Source of the DNA: Pseudoprevotella muciniphila
GTDB lineage: Bacteria > Bacteroidota > Bacteroidia > Bacteroidales > Bacteroidaceae
Reading direction: 5' to 3'
Assembly: GCF_003265305.2 (NCBI RefSeq)
Contig: NZ_CP033459.1
Location: 806,001-870,000, forward strand
DNA length: 64,000 bases
Of this stretch, positions 18,968 to 28,182 are shown in pieces. Under the pieces are notes generated by a model. That model was not told the origin of the DNA. It did not search any database and was given only the letters and a program-made list of their open reading frames with translations. Numbering within the stretch: position 1 is the stretch's first letter; every line of letters begins with the position of its first letter. A program made the position numbers and the translations under genes.

Positions 18968-19486
18968 ATGCAACACATCCTTGAGAACATAAAAGGCATG
19001 GCTTTCGATGTGGACGGCGTGCTGAGCGCAAACACCATCGTGCTGCCAGAAGTGCAAGCCGACCCTGTGCGAACGGTGAACATCAAGGACGGCTATGCAC
19101 TGCAACTCGCCGTGAAGCGCGGCATGCACGTGGCCATCATTTCCGGAGCCAGGGGCGAAGCCGTCCTGAAGCGTTATCAGGGGCTTGGCGTGCAAAACGT
19201 GTTCCAAGGTGTGGCGATGAAACTACCATGCTACGAACAGTGGCTCGAAACATGCGGACTGCGCCCCGAAGAGACCCTTTTCATGGGCGACGACATACCC
19301 GACTACGAAGTGATGCGCGCCTGCGGACTGCCGTGCTGCCCTATCGATGCGGCTGAAGAGATCAGAGCCATAGCAAAATACGTCAGTCCCCGCCAAGGTG
19401 GCTACGGCTGTGTGCGCGACATCGTGGAGCAAGTCCTCAAGGCACAAGGCACATGGATGAGCGACAAGACAGCATTCGGCTGGTAA
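18968..19486 (+). CDS. kdsC: KDO 8-phosphate phosphatase
   Basis: A 172-residue HAD phosphatase without cap domain, the size and shape of KdsC/YrbI: motif I FDVDGVLSANT, motif II ISGARGEA, motif IV MGDDIPDYEVM. It removes phosphate from 3-deoxy-D-manno-octulosonate 8-phosphate in lipopolysaccharide core synthesis. Cap-less members assemble as tetramers. It heads a plus-strand run with maf and the YrdC-domain gene, the next ATG following after 74 bases that hold a 9-bp-period repeat. Confidence 0.92.
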   Translation: MQHILENIKGMAFDVDGVLSANTIVLPEVQADPVRTVNIKDGYALQLAVKRGMHVAIISGARGEAVLKRYQGLGVQNVFQGVAMKLPCYEQWLETCGLRPEETLFMGDDIPDYEVMRACGLPCCPIDAAEEIRAIAKYVSPRQGGYGCVRDIVEQVLKAQGTWMSDKTAFGW

Positions 19487-19500
19487 AAGGAAAACAATAG

Positions 19501-19545
19501 TATCTATAGCATCTATAGTTTCTATAATTTCTATAGTTTCTATAA
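19501..19545. repeat. 9-bp-period repeat of TTTCTATAn
   Basis: TATCTATAG, CATCTATAG, TTTCTATAA, TTTCTATAG, TTTCTATAA: five units between kdsC and maf. Confidence 0.75.
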
Positions 19546-19560
19546 AAAAACAGAAAGCCA

Positions 19561-20142
19561 ATGACCCCGATAGAATACAACATCATCCTCGCCAGCAACT
19601 CACCACGCAGGAAGCAACTCCTCGAACAACTGGGGCTGAAGTTCAGCGTGCGCGTGCTGCCCGACATCGACGAGACATGGCCCGACCACCTGCGCGGCGA
19701 GGATATCGTGCGCCACATCAGCACAAAAAAGGCTGAAGCCTACCGCCCCACGCTCGCTGCCGGCGACCTCGTCATCACTGCCGACACGTCCGTCATGCTT
19801 CGCGGAAAAGTGCTCGGCAAGCCCGCCGACAAGGCAGAAGCCAAGCGTATGCTTGCATTCCTCGCCGGAAAGACCCACAAAGTGATGACAGGCGTAACCG
19901 TCATGACACGTGAACACACCGAGACCATCGTCGTAACCACGAAAGTAACCTTCGCACCACTCTCCGAACACGAAATCGACTACTACGTGGAGCGTTTCAA
20001 CCCCATCGACAAGGCGGGCGCATACGGCATTCAGGAATGGATTGGCATGGTGGCTGTGGAACGCATCGAAGGCAGTTACTGGAACGTCATAGGCCTACCC
20101 GTGCAGCAACTCTACCGCCTGCTCAAGAAATTCGGAATATAA
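19561..20142 (+). CDS. maf: Maf-family nucleotide pyrophosphatase
   Basis: A 193-residue Maf protein with the N-terminal signature ILASNSPRRKQLLEQLGL, the DTSVMLRGKVLGKPADKAEA segment and the end motif GAYGIQEWIGMVAVERIEGS. Maf/YhdE enzymes hydrolyse non-canonical or canonical dNTP/UTP to monophosphates and can arrest division when overproduced. It sits between kdsC and a YrdC-domain gene. Confidence 0.94.
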   Translation: MTPIEYNIILASNSPRRKQLLEQLGLKFSVRVLPDIDETWPDHLRGEDIVRHISTKKAEAYRPTLAAGDLVITADTSVMLRGKVLGKPADKAEAKRMLAFLAGKTHKVMTGVTVMTREHTETIVVTTKVTFAPLSEHEIDYYVERFNPIDKAGAYGIQEWIGMVAVERIEGSYWNVIGLPVQQLYRLLKKFGI

Positions 20143-20153
20143 GGACACCTATC

Positions 20154-20190
20154 ACCGACAACCACCGACAACCACCGACAACCACCGACC
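20154..20190. repeat. 10-bp-period repeat of ACCGACAACC
   Basis: Four nearly identical ACCGACAACC units fill the gap between maf and the YrdC-domain gene and end three bases before its ATG. The unit is the same as at 13708-13757. Confidence 0.75.
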
Positions 20191-20192
20191 CA

Positions 20193-20798
20193 ATGAAGCT
20201 ATACCCTAAAAACAACGACCCTCAGCAACTCCAGCGCATCGCCGACCTGCTCAACGACGGCGGCGTAATTATATATCCCACGGGAACGACATACGCCCTG
20301 GGCTGCCACGCACTCAAGGAGCGCGCCGTGGAGCGCATCTGCCGCATCAAGGGTGTGGAGCCGGAGAAGCAACTCCTCTCCATCGTGTGCTACGACATCA
20401 GTAGCATCAGCGAGTTTGCAAAGATAGAAACACCCGTCTTCAAACTCATGAAGCGCCACCTGCCAGGACCTTTCACGTTTATCCTGCCGGGCACAAGGGC
20501 ACTGCCGAAAGTATTCAGCAAACGTGGCGAAGTGGGTATTCGCATGCCCGACAGCGCCATCGTGAGCGAAATACTCGCCCACCTCGAAGCACCGCTCCTC
20601 ACGGCATCACTCCCCGCTGAAGACGAAGACGACGCACAGGACCTCCTCAATCCTGAACTCGTGGAAGAACGCTTCGGCAACCAGATTGACCTCATGGTGG
20701 AAACCGGACAAGGCAAACCCGGACAGACCACCATCGTGTCGTGCACCACAGGCGAACCGGAAGTGGTGCGCCAGGGCGACGGATGGCTCGATATCTGA
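20193..20798 (+). CDS. YrdC-domain protein, YciO subfamily (threonylcarbamoyl-AMP synthase-like)
   Basis: A 201-residue YrdC/Sua5-domain protein: GGVIIYPTGTTYALGCHA, RICRIKGVEPEKQL, HLPGPFTFILPGT and a late GKPGQTTIVSC. The spacing and the RICRIK segment resemble E. coli YciO more than TsaC. TsaC/Sua5 make threonylcarbamoyl-AMP for tRNA t6A; YciO has much weaker or different activity, so the enzymatic role is uncertain. The ATG at 20193 follows the ACCGACAACC repeat directly. Confidence 0.88.
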   Translation: MKLYPKNNDPQQLQRIADLLNDGGVIIYPTGTTYALGCHALKERAVERICRIKGVEPEKQLLSIVCYDISSISEFAKIETPVFKLMKRHLPGPFTFILPGTRALPKVFSKRGEVGIRMPDSAIVSEILAHLEAPLLTASLPAEDEDDAQDLLNPELVEERFGNQIDLMVETGQGKPGQTTIVSCTTGEPEVVRQGDGWLDI

Positions 20799-20901
20799 GC
20801 GAGCGATAAAGCATCGTCGCAACTTGACAGAAAAGAATCGTCAAGCCCATACCAACAACATTATCCGAAACAAAACAACTATAAATACCATAAAAAAACT
20901 T

Positions 20902-23241
20902 ATGAAAAAATTTACTTTCTTATTTGCCCTATCTATGCTCGTGCCAACGGTTTCAGCCCTTGCGCAGACAGCACCGAAAGCCGGCAAGAACTATTACGTC
21001 ATCTCGAAGAAGACCGGCGAGTGCATCAGCGAGTCGGACGGCTTCCTCGTGCCGGGTACAAAAAGCAAAGTGCTCGAACAAATGTGGACCATCGAAACAG
21101 CCGATGCAAGCATTCCGGCATACTATGTCAAGAACCTCAAGACAGGCAATTACATGCAGTCGTGCAATGCCAGTCTCGACGACAAGATCCAGTCTGGTGC
21201 AAGTCCGATACCTTATTATTTAGGACTATCAACATCGGGCGACAATAGTGGCTACTACTGGCTGTCGTCCACCGACTGCAACAACTATTCCGACAATTCG
21301 CTCTCACCGCGCGGACTCAACCGCTCGGGAGCAGTCGATTTTGTCATCGCATGGCATGCCGGACTGACCAATGGCGGTTCCTACTGGTCGTTTGAAGAGA
21401 TTGACCAGACCATTGTCGATTCGCTCCTCGCACTCGAACCACAAACCCCCATCGAGGAGCCCGAAGACACCATCAAGTCCGACGGAAAAACCTATTTCCT
21501 CATTTCAAAACAGTTCGGAGACTACGTGGCAGACCAAAACGGAAAGTTGGTTACCACAAGCCTCGACCAGTCGCAGCCCATCTATTGGGAAATCATCGAC
21601 ACCAACACCGACATACCCACCTACTACATCCGGAACAAGGTAACAGGTAAGTACATACAAAGTTGTAACCTGACCAAGGAGACACAGGTGAGCACAGGCA
21701 CGAAGCCGGTTGACTACTACATCGGCACTTCCGCCTCGGGCAACAATGCCGGATACAAGTGGTTGAGTTCTGTTGACTGCGACAACTACAGGGACAACAC
21801 CCAGTCGCCTTTAGGCCTCAACCGTCACGGATCGAAGCAAATCGTCATCACATGGGACGCCGGACTGACCAACAACGGATCCTACTGGACATTGCAGGAA
21901 ACGCCCTTCAACTACGAAATCAAGCCCTTCACACCATCGGCAGCAGTAGGTAGCCCCACTGCGGTTTACAACATGCAGACACCCAAAGGCAACTACATGA
22001 ACGGCGACGGCACACTCTCCGAGAAGGCTGATGGCGACAATGCCACATGGTACTTCGTGGGCAGCAACTCCGGCGGTGGATACAATGTGGTGAACCTCGC
22101 CACAGGCACGCCGCAGCCCACCGCATCAGGCGCCGACAAATGGATTGTGGTGGAGAACAAGACGAACGGCATGACATACTACTCGTTCGTGGCGTCCGAC
22201 AACACCACCGACACACTCACCATCGGCGGCGAGAACCGCATCTTCTTCAAACTTGCGCGCTCCGTCTTCGCCCGCCACGCACAAATCTACGAACTGCCAT
22301 GCGGAACGACAAGCGGTCAATACTTCACCAAGGTGTCGCTCAAAGGCGAAGGCGCACCAAAAAATCTGACCTACCCCATTCGTACACAGAGCGGCACAGA
22401 CAAGGCATCCACACAGCAGAACGTAGTACCCTCGAAAGCCTACTCTATTAACGCGCTCGACAAGGCAAAAGTCATTGCCGGCAAGGAAATCCAAATCGAC
22501 ATGACGCTCTTCAAGGCGGTCAGCAAGAGCGACGCCCTCGAAGTATTCGTTTATTTCGACTGGGACCGCGACGGTGTGTTTGAGACCGTAGAGCAAGTCA
22601 TTGCAGAAAAGACCATGCAGTTGCTCCACACTGTGCCCGCCACAGCCAAGGACGGACGCACACGCATGCGCCTCAGGGCAACCGATAATGGCCTCAGCGA
22701 CGCAGAAGACGAAGTACACGGACAGGTGCTCGACTTCGAAGTTGAAGTAACTCATGACGATGCCGAATTCACTGTAACAGCACGCAGCAACGACCCCACA
22801 CGCGGAAGTGCTGTCATTGAAGGAGATGTTGCAGTAGCAACGCCTTACAACGGCGCCACATTCGTATGCTGGAAAGAAGGCAAGCGCATCGTAGCCACAA
22901 GAAACACATACACCTTCAAGCGCGACAACAACGTGGAACTCACAGCCATCTTCGCTGCCGACCCCAACGACCCGTTCGGAGAAAACGTGCTCACTGGCAT
23001 CAGGAAACCATCCACCATCAACGACCAGAACGTGCTTGTCAATGTAGAAGTGGGTCATAAGAAAATCGTAGCAAAGACTGCTGCAAAGATTCTCAAAGTG
23101 AACCTCTATTCCGCCACAGGAGCACTCGTAAGACAAGCCTCGGGCAACACCATCTCAACCGAAGGACTGCCACAGGGTGCATACATCCTCAAAGTCTTCA
23201 CCGACAAAAAAGACAAATCGGCAAAAGTGCTCGTAAAATAA
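20902..23241 (+). CDS. Secreted multi-domain protein with type IX secretion sorting tail
   Basis: A 779-residue protein with a signal peptide (MKKFTFLFALSMLVPTVSAL). Residues about 28-168 and 197-332 are two copies of one module (WLSSTDCNNYSDNSLSPRGL versus WLSSVDCDNYRDNTQSPLGL), each ending in an NGGSYW or NNGSYW motif. A GEVED-type beta domain follows (about 500-620, YFDWDRDGVFE, RLRATDNGLSDAEDE), and the last 85 residues are a type A T9SS sorting domain (LYSATGALVRQ, GLPQGAYILKV). It is probably surface-attached or released. The start at 20902 is chosen for the signal peptide. It lies 32 bases upstream of a sulfatase gene, suggesting joint work on a sulfated glycan. Confidence 0.85.
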   Translation: MKKFTFLFALSMLVPTVSALAQTAPKAGKNYYVISKKTGECISESDGFLVPGTKSKVLEQMWTIETADASIPAYYVKNLKTGNYMQSCNASLDDKIQSGASPIPYYLGLSTSGDNSGYYWLSSTDCNNYSDNSLSPRGLNRSGAVDFVIAWHAGLTNGGSYWSFEEIDQTIVDSLLALEPQTPIEEPEDTIKSDGKTYFLISKQFGDYVADQNGKLVTTSLDQSQPIYWEIIDTNTDIPTYYIRNKVTGKYIQSCNLTKETQVSTGTKPVDYYIGTSASGNNAGYKWLSSVDCDNYRDNTQSPLGLNRHGSKQIVITWDAGLTNNGSYWTLQETPFNYEIKPFTPSAAVGSPTAVYNMQTPKGNYMNGDGTLSEKADGDNATWYFVGSNSGGGYNVVNLATGTPQPTASGADKWIVVENKTNGMTYYSFVASDNTTDTLTIGGENRIFFKLARSVFARHAQIYELPCGTTSGQYFTKVSLKGEGAPKNLTYPIRTQSGTDKASTQQNVVPSKAYSINALDKAKVIAGKEIQIDMTLFKAVSKSDALEVFVYFDWDRDGVFETVEQVIAEKTMQLLHTVPATAKDGRTRMRLRATDNGLSDAEDEVHGQVLDFEVEVTHDDAEFTVTARSNDPTRGSAVIEGDVAVATPYNGATFVCWKEGKRIVATRNTYTFKRDNNVELTAIFAADPNDPFGENVLTGIRKPSTINDQNVLVNVEVGHKKIVAKTAAKILKVNLYSATGALVRQASGNTISTEGLPQGAYILKVFTDKKDKSAKVLVK

Positions 23242-23273
23242 ACAGATAATAACAACAATAACATATAACAACA

Positions 23274-24782
23274 ATGAAACTATCAAAATTGGCTTTATTG
23301 GGCACAGGAGCATTGGCTGCAACAGCATACGCCCAGGAAAAACCGAACATACTCTATATCATGTGCGACGACTTAGGCTATGCCGACATAGGTTGCTACG
23401 GACAGCAGTACATCGCCACACCAAACCTCGACCGACTCGCTTCGCAGGGCATGCGCTTCACACAGGCATACTGCGGAAGCCCCGTGTCAGCACCTTCGAG
23501 AGCATCCTTCATGACAGGACAGCACACCGGACACACCCACGTCAGAGGCAACAAAGAGTACTGGAGCGCCAACAACATGGTGAACATCGGCTCGTGCAGG
23601 GACTACGCCCGGGTGGGACAGGAACCCTACGACACGGCACACGTCATCATACCCGAAATCATGAAGGACAACGGCTATGCCACAGGTATGTTCGGAAAAT
23701 GGGCAGGTGGCTACGAAGGCTCCATCTCCACACCGAAGACACGCGGCATCGACGAGTACTACGGCTACATCTGCCAGTTCCAGGCACACCTCTACTATCC
23801 CAACTTCCTTAACCGCTACAGCAAGAAAGCCGGCGACACCGACGTCAGGAGAATAGAACTCACGCAGAACACACAACACGCCATGTACGGTGCCGACTAC
23901 CTCAACCGCACACAGTACTCCAGCGACCTCATACATCAGGAAGCACTTAAATGGCTCGACGACCGCAAGGCTGGCGAACCCTTCATCGGCATCTTCACCT
24001 ACACGCTGCCACACGCAGAACTCCTGCAGCCCGAAGACTCCATCCTGTTGGCATACAAGGGTCATTTCTGCCAGGAAAAGTCGTTCGGCGGCGACCAAGG
24101 CTCACGCTATAATCCCACCGACATAGCACACGCACAGTTCGCAGCCATGGTCACACGACTTGACGCACAAGTGGGACAAATCATGGACAAACTCGACGAA
24201 AAAGGCCTCGCCGACAACACACTCGTCATCTTCACAAGCGACAACGGTCCTCACGCCGAAGGCGGTGCCGACCAGAGTTTCTTCAACACCGAGCAACTCC
24301 TGCAGGGCCTCAAGCGAAACACACACGAAGGCGGCATACGCATACCGTTCATCGCACGATGGCCAGGAAAAATCAAGCCGGGAACAGTGAGCGACCTCAT
24401 GTTCGCCTTCTACGACCTCATGCCCACATTCTGCGACGTGGCAGGCATCAAGAACTACGAAGAAAAATACCGTAACCCACGGCTTGAGAACGACTACTTC
24501 GACGGCATATCCATCTACCCCACACTCACCGGCGAAGGAGAACAGGTGATGCACGACCACCTCTATTGGGAATTCCATGAAACCAACATGATTGGCGTGA
24601 GAAAAGGCAACTGGAAACTCGTCGTGAAGAACGGCAACTGCCAACTCTTCGACCTCGCCACCGACCTCCACGAAGACCACGACCTCTCGGCATCCTATCC
24701 TGAAGTGGTAAAAGAACTCAAAAACATCATCAAGCAAGAACACACCGAAAGCAACCTCTTCAAGGTAACACTGCCAAACTGA
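23274..24782 (+). CDS. S1-family sulfatase, serine type
   Basis: A 502-residue secreted sulfatase. After the signal peptide (ending AATAYAQ) come the metal ligands Asp32-Asp33 in MCDDLGYADIGCYG and the active-site motif S72-A-P-S-R76 in PVSAPSRASFMTGQHTGH. Ser72 would be converted to formylglycine by an anaerobic sulfatase-maturing enzyme, which must be encoded elsewhere. Later motifs FTSDNGPHAEGG and KPGTVSDL are typical of the family. Substrate (mucin, host glycan or algal polysaccharide) cannot be told. It is probably co-transcribed with the T9SS protein upstream. Confidence 0.92.
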   Translation: MKLSKLALLGTGALAATAYAQEKPNILYIMCDDLGYADIGCYGQQYIATPNLDRLASQGMRFTQAYCGSPVSAPSRASFMTGQHTGHTHVRGNKEYWSANNMVNIGSCRDYARVGQEPYDTAHVIIPEIMKDNGYATGMFGKWAGGYEGSISTPKTRGIDEYYGYICQFQAHLYYPNFLNRYSKKAGDTDVRRIELTQNTQHAMYGADYLNRTQYSSDLIHQEALKWLDDRKAGEPFIGIFTYTLPHAELLQPEDSILLAYKGHFCQEKSFGGDQGSRYNPTDIAHAQFAAMVTRLDAQVGQIMDKLDEKGLADNTLVIFTSDNGPHAEGGADQSFFNTEQLLQGLKRNTHEGGIRIPFIARWPGKIKPGTVSDLMFAFYDLMPTFCDVAGIKNYEEKYRNPRLENDYFDGISIYPTLTGEGEQVMHDHLYWEFHETNMIGVRKGNWKLVVKNGNCQLFDLATDLHEDHDLSASYPEVVKELKNIIKQEHTESNLFKVTLPN

Positions 24783-24800
24783 CAGTTGACAGTTGAGAGT

Positions 24801-24875
24801 TATCGGAGTATTCAGGATATTCAGAGTATTCAGAACATTCAGAGTATTCAGAACATTCAGAAAACTCCGATAATT
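24801..24875. repeat. 9-bp-period repeat of ATTCAGnnn
   Basis: ATTCAGAGT, ATTCAGAAC, ATTCAGAGT, ATTCAGAAC, ATTCAG and neighbours run through the gap between the sulfatase and preA genes. Confidence 0.75.
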
Positions 24876-24934
24876 CCCTAAAAAACGGATAACTGAATAA
24901 TCATAGTTAATAGAACATACATAGTATAAGGAGT

Positions 24935-26383
24935 ATGCTACACATCAACGAAGAAGCGAAACGGTGCCTGCTGTGCGAGGATGCACCCTGCACAAAAGCA
25001 TGCACGACGGGCGACCCCGCACGCGCCATTCGTGCCATACGGTTTGACAACGCCCGTTTAGCCAGCCAATGGGTGGTGAACTGTACAGACAAGGACCTGG
25101 AAGCAGCCGAAAAGGCCTGCATACACTACGACCGGCCCATCCGCATCAAGGAACTGATACAGGCAAACAAGAAAGTGGAACCTGCCACAGAAAAGACGGC
25201 ACCATCGCTCACCATCGACTTCTGTGGCATACACTGCGAGAACCCCTTCTTCCTCGCCTCGTCGGCTGTATGCACCAACTACGACATGGTGGCACGCGCC
25301 TTCGACATGGGATGGGCGGGTGTGTTCTACAAAACCATCTGCAAACAGGACATACGCGAGGTATCACCGCGTTTCGATGCTGTGAAAGACAATACATCCT
25401 TCGCCGGATTCCGAAACATGGAGCAACTGAGCGAGAACCCGCACGAAGTGGACTTCGACATCCTCCGACGACTGAAGCAGAACTACCCCTCGAAGATTGT
25501 CATAGCATCCATCATGGGAGCATTTGAGGAAGAATGGATAGAACTGGCGAAAATGGCAGAGGAAGCAGGATGCGATGCTGTGGAACTGAACTTCTCTTGT
25601 CCGCAGATGCGACTCACGGGCATGGGCAGCGACGTAGGACAGAATGCCGAACTCGTAACCTTCTACACCGCTTTCGTAAAACGAAACGTCAAGATACCCG
25701 TCATTCCGAAAATGACACCCAACATCACACAGATGAACCAACCCGCCATGGGAGCCTATTTTGCAGGTGCCGATGCCATATCAGCCATCAACACCATAAA
25801 GAGTGTTACCATGTCTGCCCAAGCGGAAGTCAGCGGAAGACAAACCGTGTCGGGCTATTCGGGACGCGCCGTGAAACCCATCGCGCTGCGCTTCATTCTC
25901 GAAATGGCGAAAAACCCCATCATGAAGAAAATACAGTTCAGCGGTATAGGCGGCATAGAGACATGGCGCGATGCACTCGAGTTCATACAGTTGGGCTGCC
26001 ACAACGTGCAGGTATGCACCGCCGTGATGCAATACGGCTATCGCATCATCGACGACCTCGTGCTCGGACTGCAAACCTACATGGCTGAAAGAAACATTGA
26101 CAGCCTGGAAGAACTTGTGGGCGAACAGTTGCCCAACTTCGTGCAACCATCACAGTTGGACCGCGAAACGATGGTATATCCTGTAATCGACCGCCAGAAG
26201 TGCATCGGCTGCGGACGCTGCTACATCTCCTGCCACGACGGCGGACATCAGGCGATCACCTTCGACACCGACACCCGCCAGCCGCGCATAGTAGGCACAA
26301 AATGCGTAGGCTGCCACCTCTGCCGCCTCGTATGCCCCACAGGCGCCATAGGCGTGTCCAAGAGAATCAATAAGAAGAACTGA
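24935..26383 (+). CDS. preA: PreA-type dihydropyrimidine dehydrogenase subunit with extra N-terminal Fe-S segment
   Basis: A 482-residue FMN/Fe-S protein. Residues 11-23 hold a CxxC-x4-C-x3-C cluster (CLLCEDAPCTKAC) of the kind at the N-terminus of PreT/GltD. The main part is the dihydroorotate-dehydrogenase-like barrel with the active-loop Cys in LNFSCPQMRLTGMG. The end carries two 4Fe-4S motifs (CIGCGRCYISC and CVGCHLCRLVCP). PreAT reduces uracil and thymine with NADH. No separate preT gene lies beside it, so the extra cluster may let this chain accept electrons from another partner (inference). Confidence 0.87.
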   Translation: MLHINEEAKRCLLCEDAPCTKACTTGDPARAIRAIRFDNARLASQWVVNCTDKDLEAAEKACIHYDRPIRIKELIQANKKVEPATEKTAPSLTIDFCGIHCENPFFLASSAVCTNYDMVARAFDMGWAGVFYKTICKQDIREVSPRFDAVKDNTSFAGFRNMEQLSENPHEVDFDILRRLKQNYPSKIVIASIMGAFEEEWIELAKMAEEAGCDAVELNFSCPQMRLTGMGSDVGQNAELVTFYTAFVKRNVKIPVIPKMTPNITQMNQPAMGAYFAGADAISAINTIKSVTMSAQAEVSGRQTVSGYSGRAVKPIALRFILEMAKNPIMKKIQFSGIGGIETWRDALEFIQLGCHNVQVCTAVMQYGYRIIDDLVLGLQTYMAERNIDSLEELVGEQLPNFVQPSQLDRETMVYPVIDRQKCIGCGRCYISCHDGGHQAITFDTDTRQPRIVGTKCVGCHLCRLVCPTGAIGVSKRINKKN

Positions 26384-26406
26384 CGACTATCGGGGTATAT
26401 TTTTCT

Positions 26407-26450
26407 TTCAGAATTCTCCAAACACTCAGAATACTCTGAATACTCCGAAA
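26407..26450. repeat. Degenerate 9-bp-period repeat
   Basis: AATTCTCCA, AACACTCAG, AATACTCTG, AATACTCCG at nine-base spacing between preA and the HerA-like gene. Confidence 0.65.
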
Positions 26451-26488
26451 AAATATCCAACATCAAGGAAAATATGCATTTTCATGCG

Positions 26489-26496
26489 TAAATTTG
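26489..26496 (+). promoter_or_regulatory. -7 box for the HerA-like gene
   Basis: TAAATTTG matches TAnnTTTG, 30 bases before the ATG at 26526. Confidence 0.45.
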
Positions 26497-26525
26497 CTTT
26501 TTGAAACTAACAAAACTATTATATC

Positions 26526-28094
26526 ATGCTTGACAAAGAACGTGGCTTATACATTGCCCATTCATCGCAGGGCGCACTGAGTATTATAGGAAAGATGGCA
26601 AACCGGCACGGACTGATTGCCGGTGCAACAGGTACGGGTAAGACCGTGAGTCTGCAAGTGATGGCAGAGACATTCTGCCAGGCAGGAGTGCCGTGCTTCA
26701 TGGCAGACATGAAGGGCGACCTCTCGGGCATCAGTCAGACAGGCAGACTGAGCGGTTTCATAGAAAAGCGCATGCCGGAGTTTGGCATCGAGAATCCCGA
26801 GTTCCAATCGTGCCCGGTACGGCTCTACGACGTGTATGGCGAGCAGGGGCACCCCATGCGTGCCACCATATCCCAGATGGGGCCCGACCTCTTGGCGCGA
26901 CTCCTCCAACTCAACGAGATACAGAGCGGTGTGCTCAACATCATTTTCCGTGTGGCAGACGAGCGCGGACTGTTGCTCGACGACATGAAGGACCTGCGCG
27001 CCATGACAGACTATGTGGGACAACATGCCGCAGAATTCACCACGAAATACGGCACAATTGCCAAGGCAAGCATTGGTTCCATACAGCGTGCGCTCCTCGC
27101 GCTCGAAGGGCAAGGGGCTGACAAGTTCTTTGGCAAACCCGAGTTCAACATCATGGACCTCCTGAGCCAGCAAGGCGGCAAAGGCGTGATGAGTGTGCTC
27201 GCTGCCGACCGCCTGATGCTGCAGCCCAAACTCTATTCCACATTCCTGCTGTGGCTCATGTCGGAACTCTACACCACACTGCCCGAAGTGGGCGACCTGG
27301 AATACCCCAAACTCATCTTCTTCTTCGACGAAGCGCACATGCTCTTCGACGGCACGAGCAAGGCGATGGTGGACAAGATAGAACAGGTCATCCGACTGAT
27401 TCGTTCTAAAGGCGTGGGTATCTACTTCGTAACACAAAGCCCGAGCGACCTGCCCGACACCATTCTCGGACAACTCGGCAACCGCATACAGCATGCCCTG
27501 CGCGCCTACACACCGAAGGACCAGAAGGCAGTACGCGCTGCAGCAGAAACCTTCCGAGCCAATCCCGGCTTCAGCACAGAAGAAGCAATCATGCAACTCG
27601 AGACAGGCGAAGCACTCGTTTCCTTCCTCGACGAAAAGGGAGCGCCGTCAATGGTGGAACGTGCCAAGATTCTCTTCCCCCTCAGCCAGATCGGCGCCAT
27701 AACCGAAGGACAGCGCATGGACCTCATCAAGCAGTCGCCCATCTACGGCAAATACGACACGGCGCAAGAGCGAGACAGTGCATTCGAACTCCTGCTCGCC
27801 GAAAGCGAAAAGGAAGCCAAAGCACAGGAAGAAGAAAAGGCTGAAAAGGAAGAAAAAGAAGAAAAGGACGGCGGAAAGAAAAAGAAAGGCTTCTTCAGCA
27901 AAGTGTTCAAAGCCATCATGACGGCCATCACAGCCACACTCGCCACAATCGTCGGCACATTCGTGTCAGACAAGGTAACAGGCAAGAAGTCAAGGAAATC
28001 CTCCACATCAGCCACAGGACGCGTCGTGAAGAACGCCACAAGTGCTGCCACACGCCAAATCACTCGTGACATCTTGGGCAACCTCATTAAGTAG
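26526..28094 (+). CDS. HerA-like ATPase, DUF853 family
   Basis: A 522-residue ATPase of the DUF853/YjgR type. It shows Walker A GATGTGKT (33-40), the DMKGDLSGISQTGR segment, Walker B LIFFFDEAHMLFDG and an arginine-finger region (LPDTILGQLGNRIQHALRAY). The last 110 residues form a Lys/Glu-rich linker and a hydrophobic patch (FKAIMTAITATLATIVGTFV), which could associate with a membrane. The family is related to HerA/FtsK translocases, but its role is not established. Confidence 0.87.
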   Translation: MLDKERGLYIAHSSQGALSIIGKMANRHGLIAGATGTGKTVSLQVMAETFCQAGVPCFMADMKGDLSGISQTGRLSGFIEKRMPEFGIENPEFQSCPVRLYDVYGEQGHPMRATISQMGPDLLARLLQLNEIQSGVLNIIFRVADERGLLLDDMKDLRAMTDYVGQHAAEFTTKYGTIAKASIGSIQRALLALEGQGADKFFGKPEFNIMDLLSQQGGKGVMSVLAADRLMLQPKLYSTFLLWLMSELYTTLPEVGDLEYPKLIFFFDEAHMLFDGTSKAMVDKIEQVIRLIRSKGVGIYFVTQSPSDLPDTILGQLGNRIQHALRAYTPKDQKAVRAAAETFRANPGFSTEEAIMQLETGEALVSFLDEKGAPSMVERAKILFPLSQIGAITEGQRMDLIKQSPIYGKYDTAQERDSAFELLLAESEKEAKAQEEEKAEKEEKEEKDGGKKKKGFFSKVFKAIMTAITATLATIVGTFVSDKVTGKKSRKSSTSATGRVVKNATSAATRQITRDILGNLIK

Positions 28095-28113
28095 GAAAGT
28101 ACTCGGCATAAAC

Positions 28114-28155
28114 AGAATTTTCGGAGTATTCAGAATAATCTGAATGCTCCGAAAA
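28114..28155. repeat. Degenerate 9-bp-period repeat
   Basis: AATTTTCGG, AGTATTCAG, AATAATCTG, AATGCTCCG units in the gap after the HerA-like gene. Confidence 0.6.
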
Positions 28156-28182
28156 CTATCAAGGGGTTTATAGAAAGCCCCA

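Noticed and set aside
22126-23136. Minus-strand frame of 336 codons
   Set aside because: Antisense to the T9SS protein gene; very Cys-rich shadow translation.
24801-24875. ATTCAGnnn array as a possible CRISPR
   Set aside because: Units are nine bases without unique spacers, and no cas genes are present.
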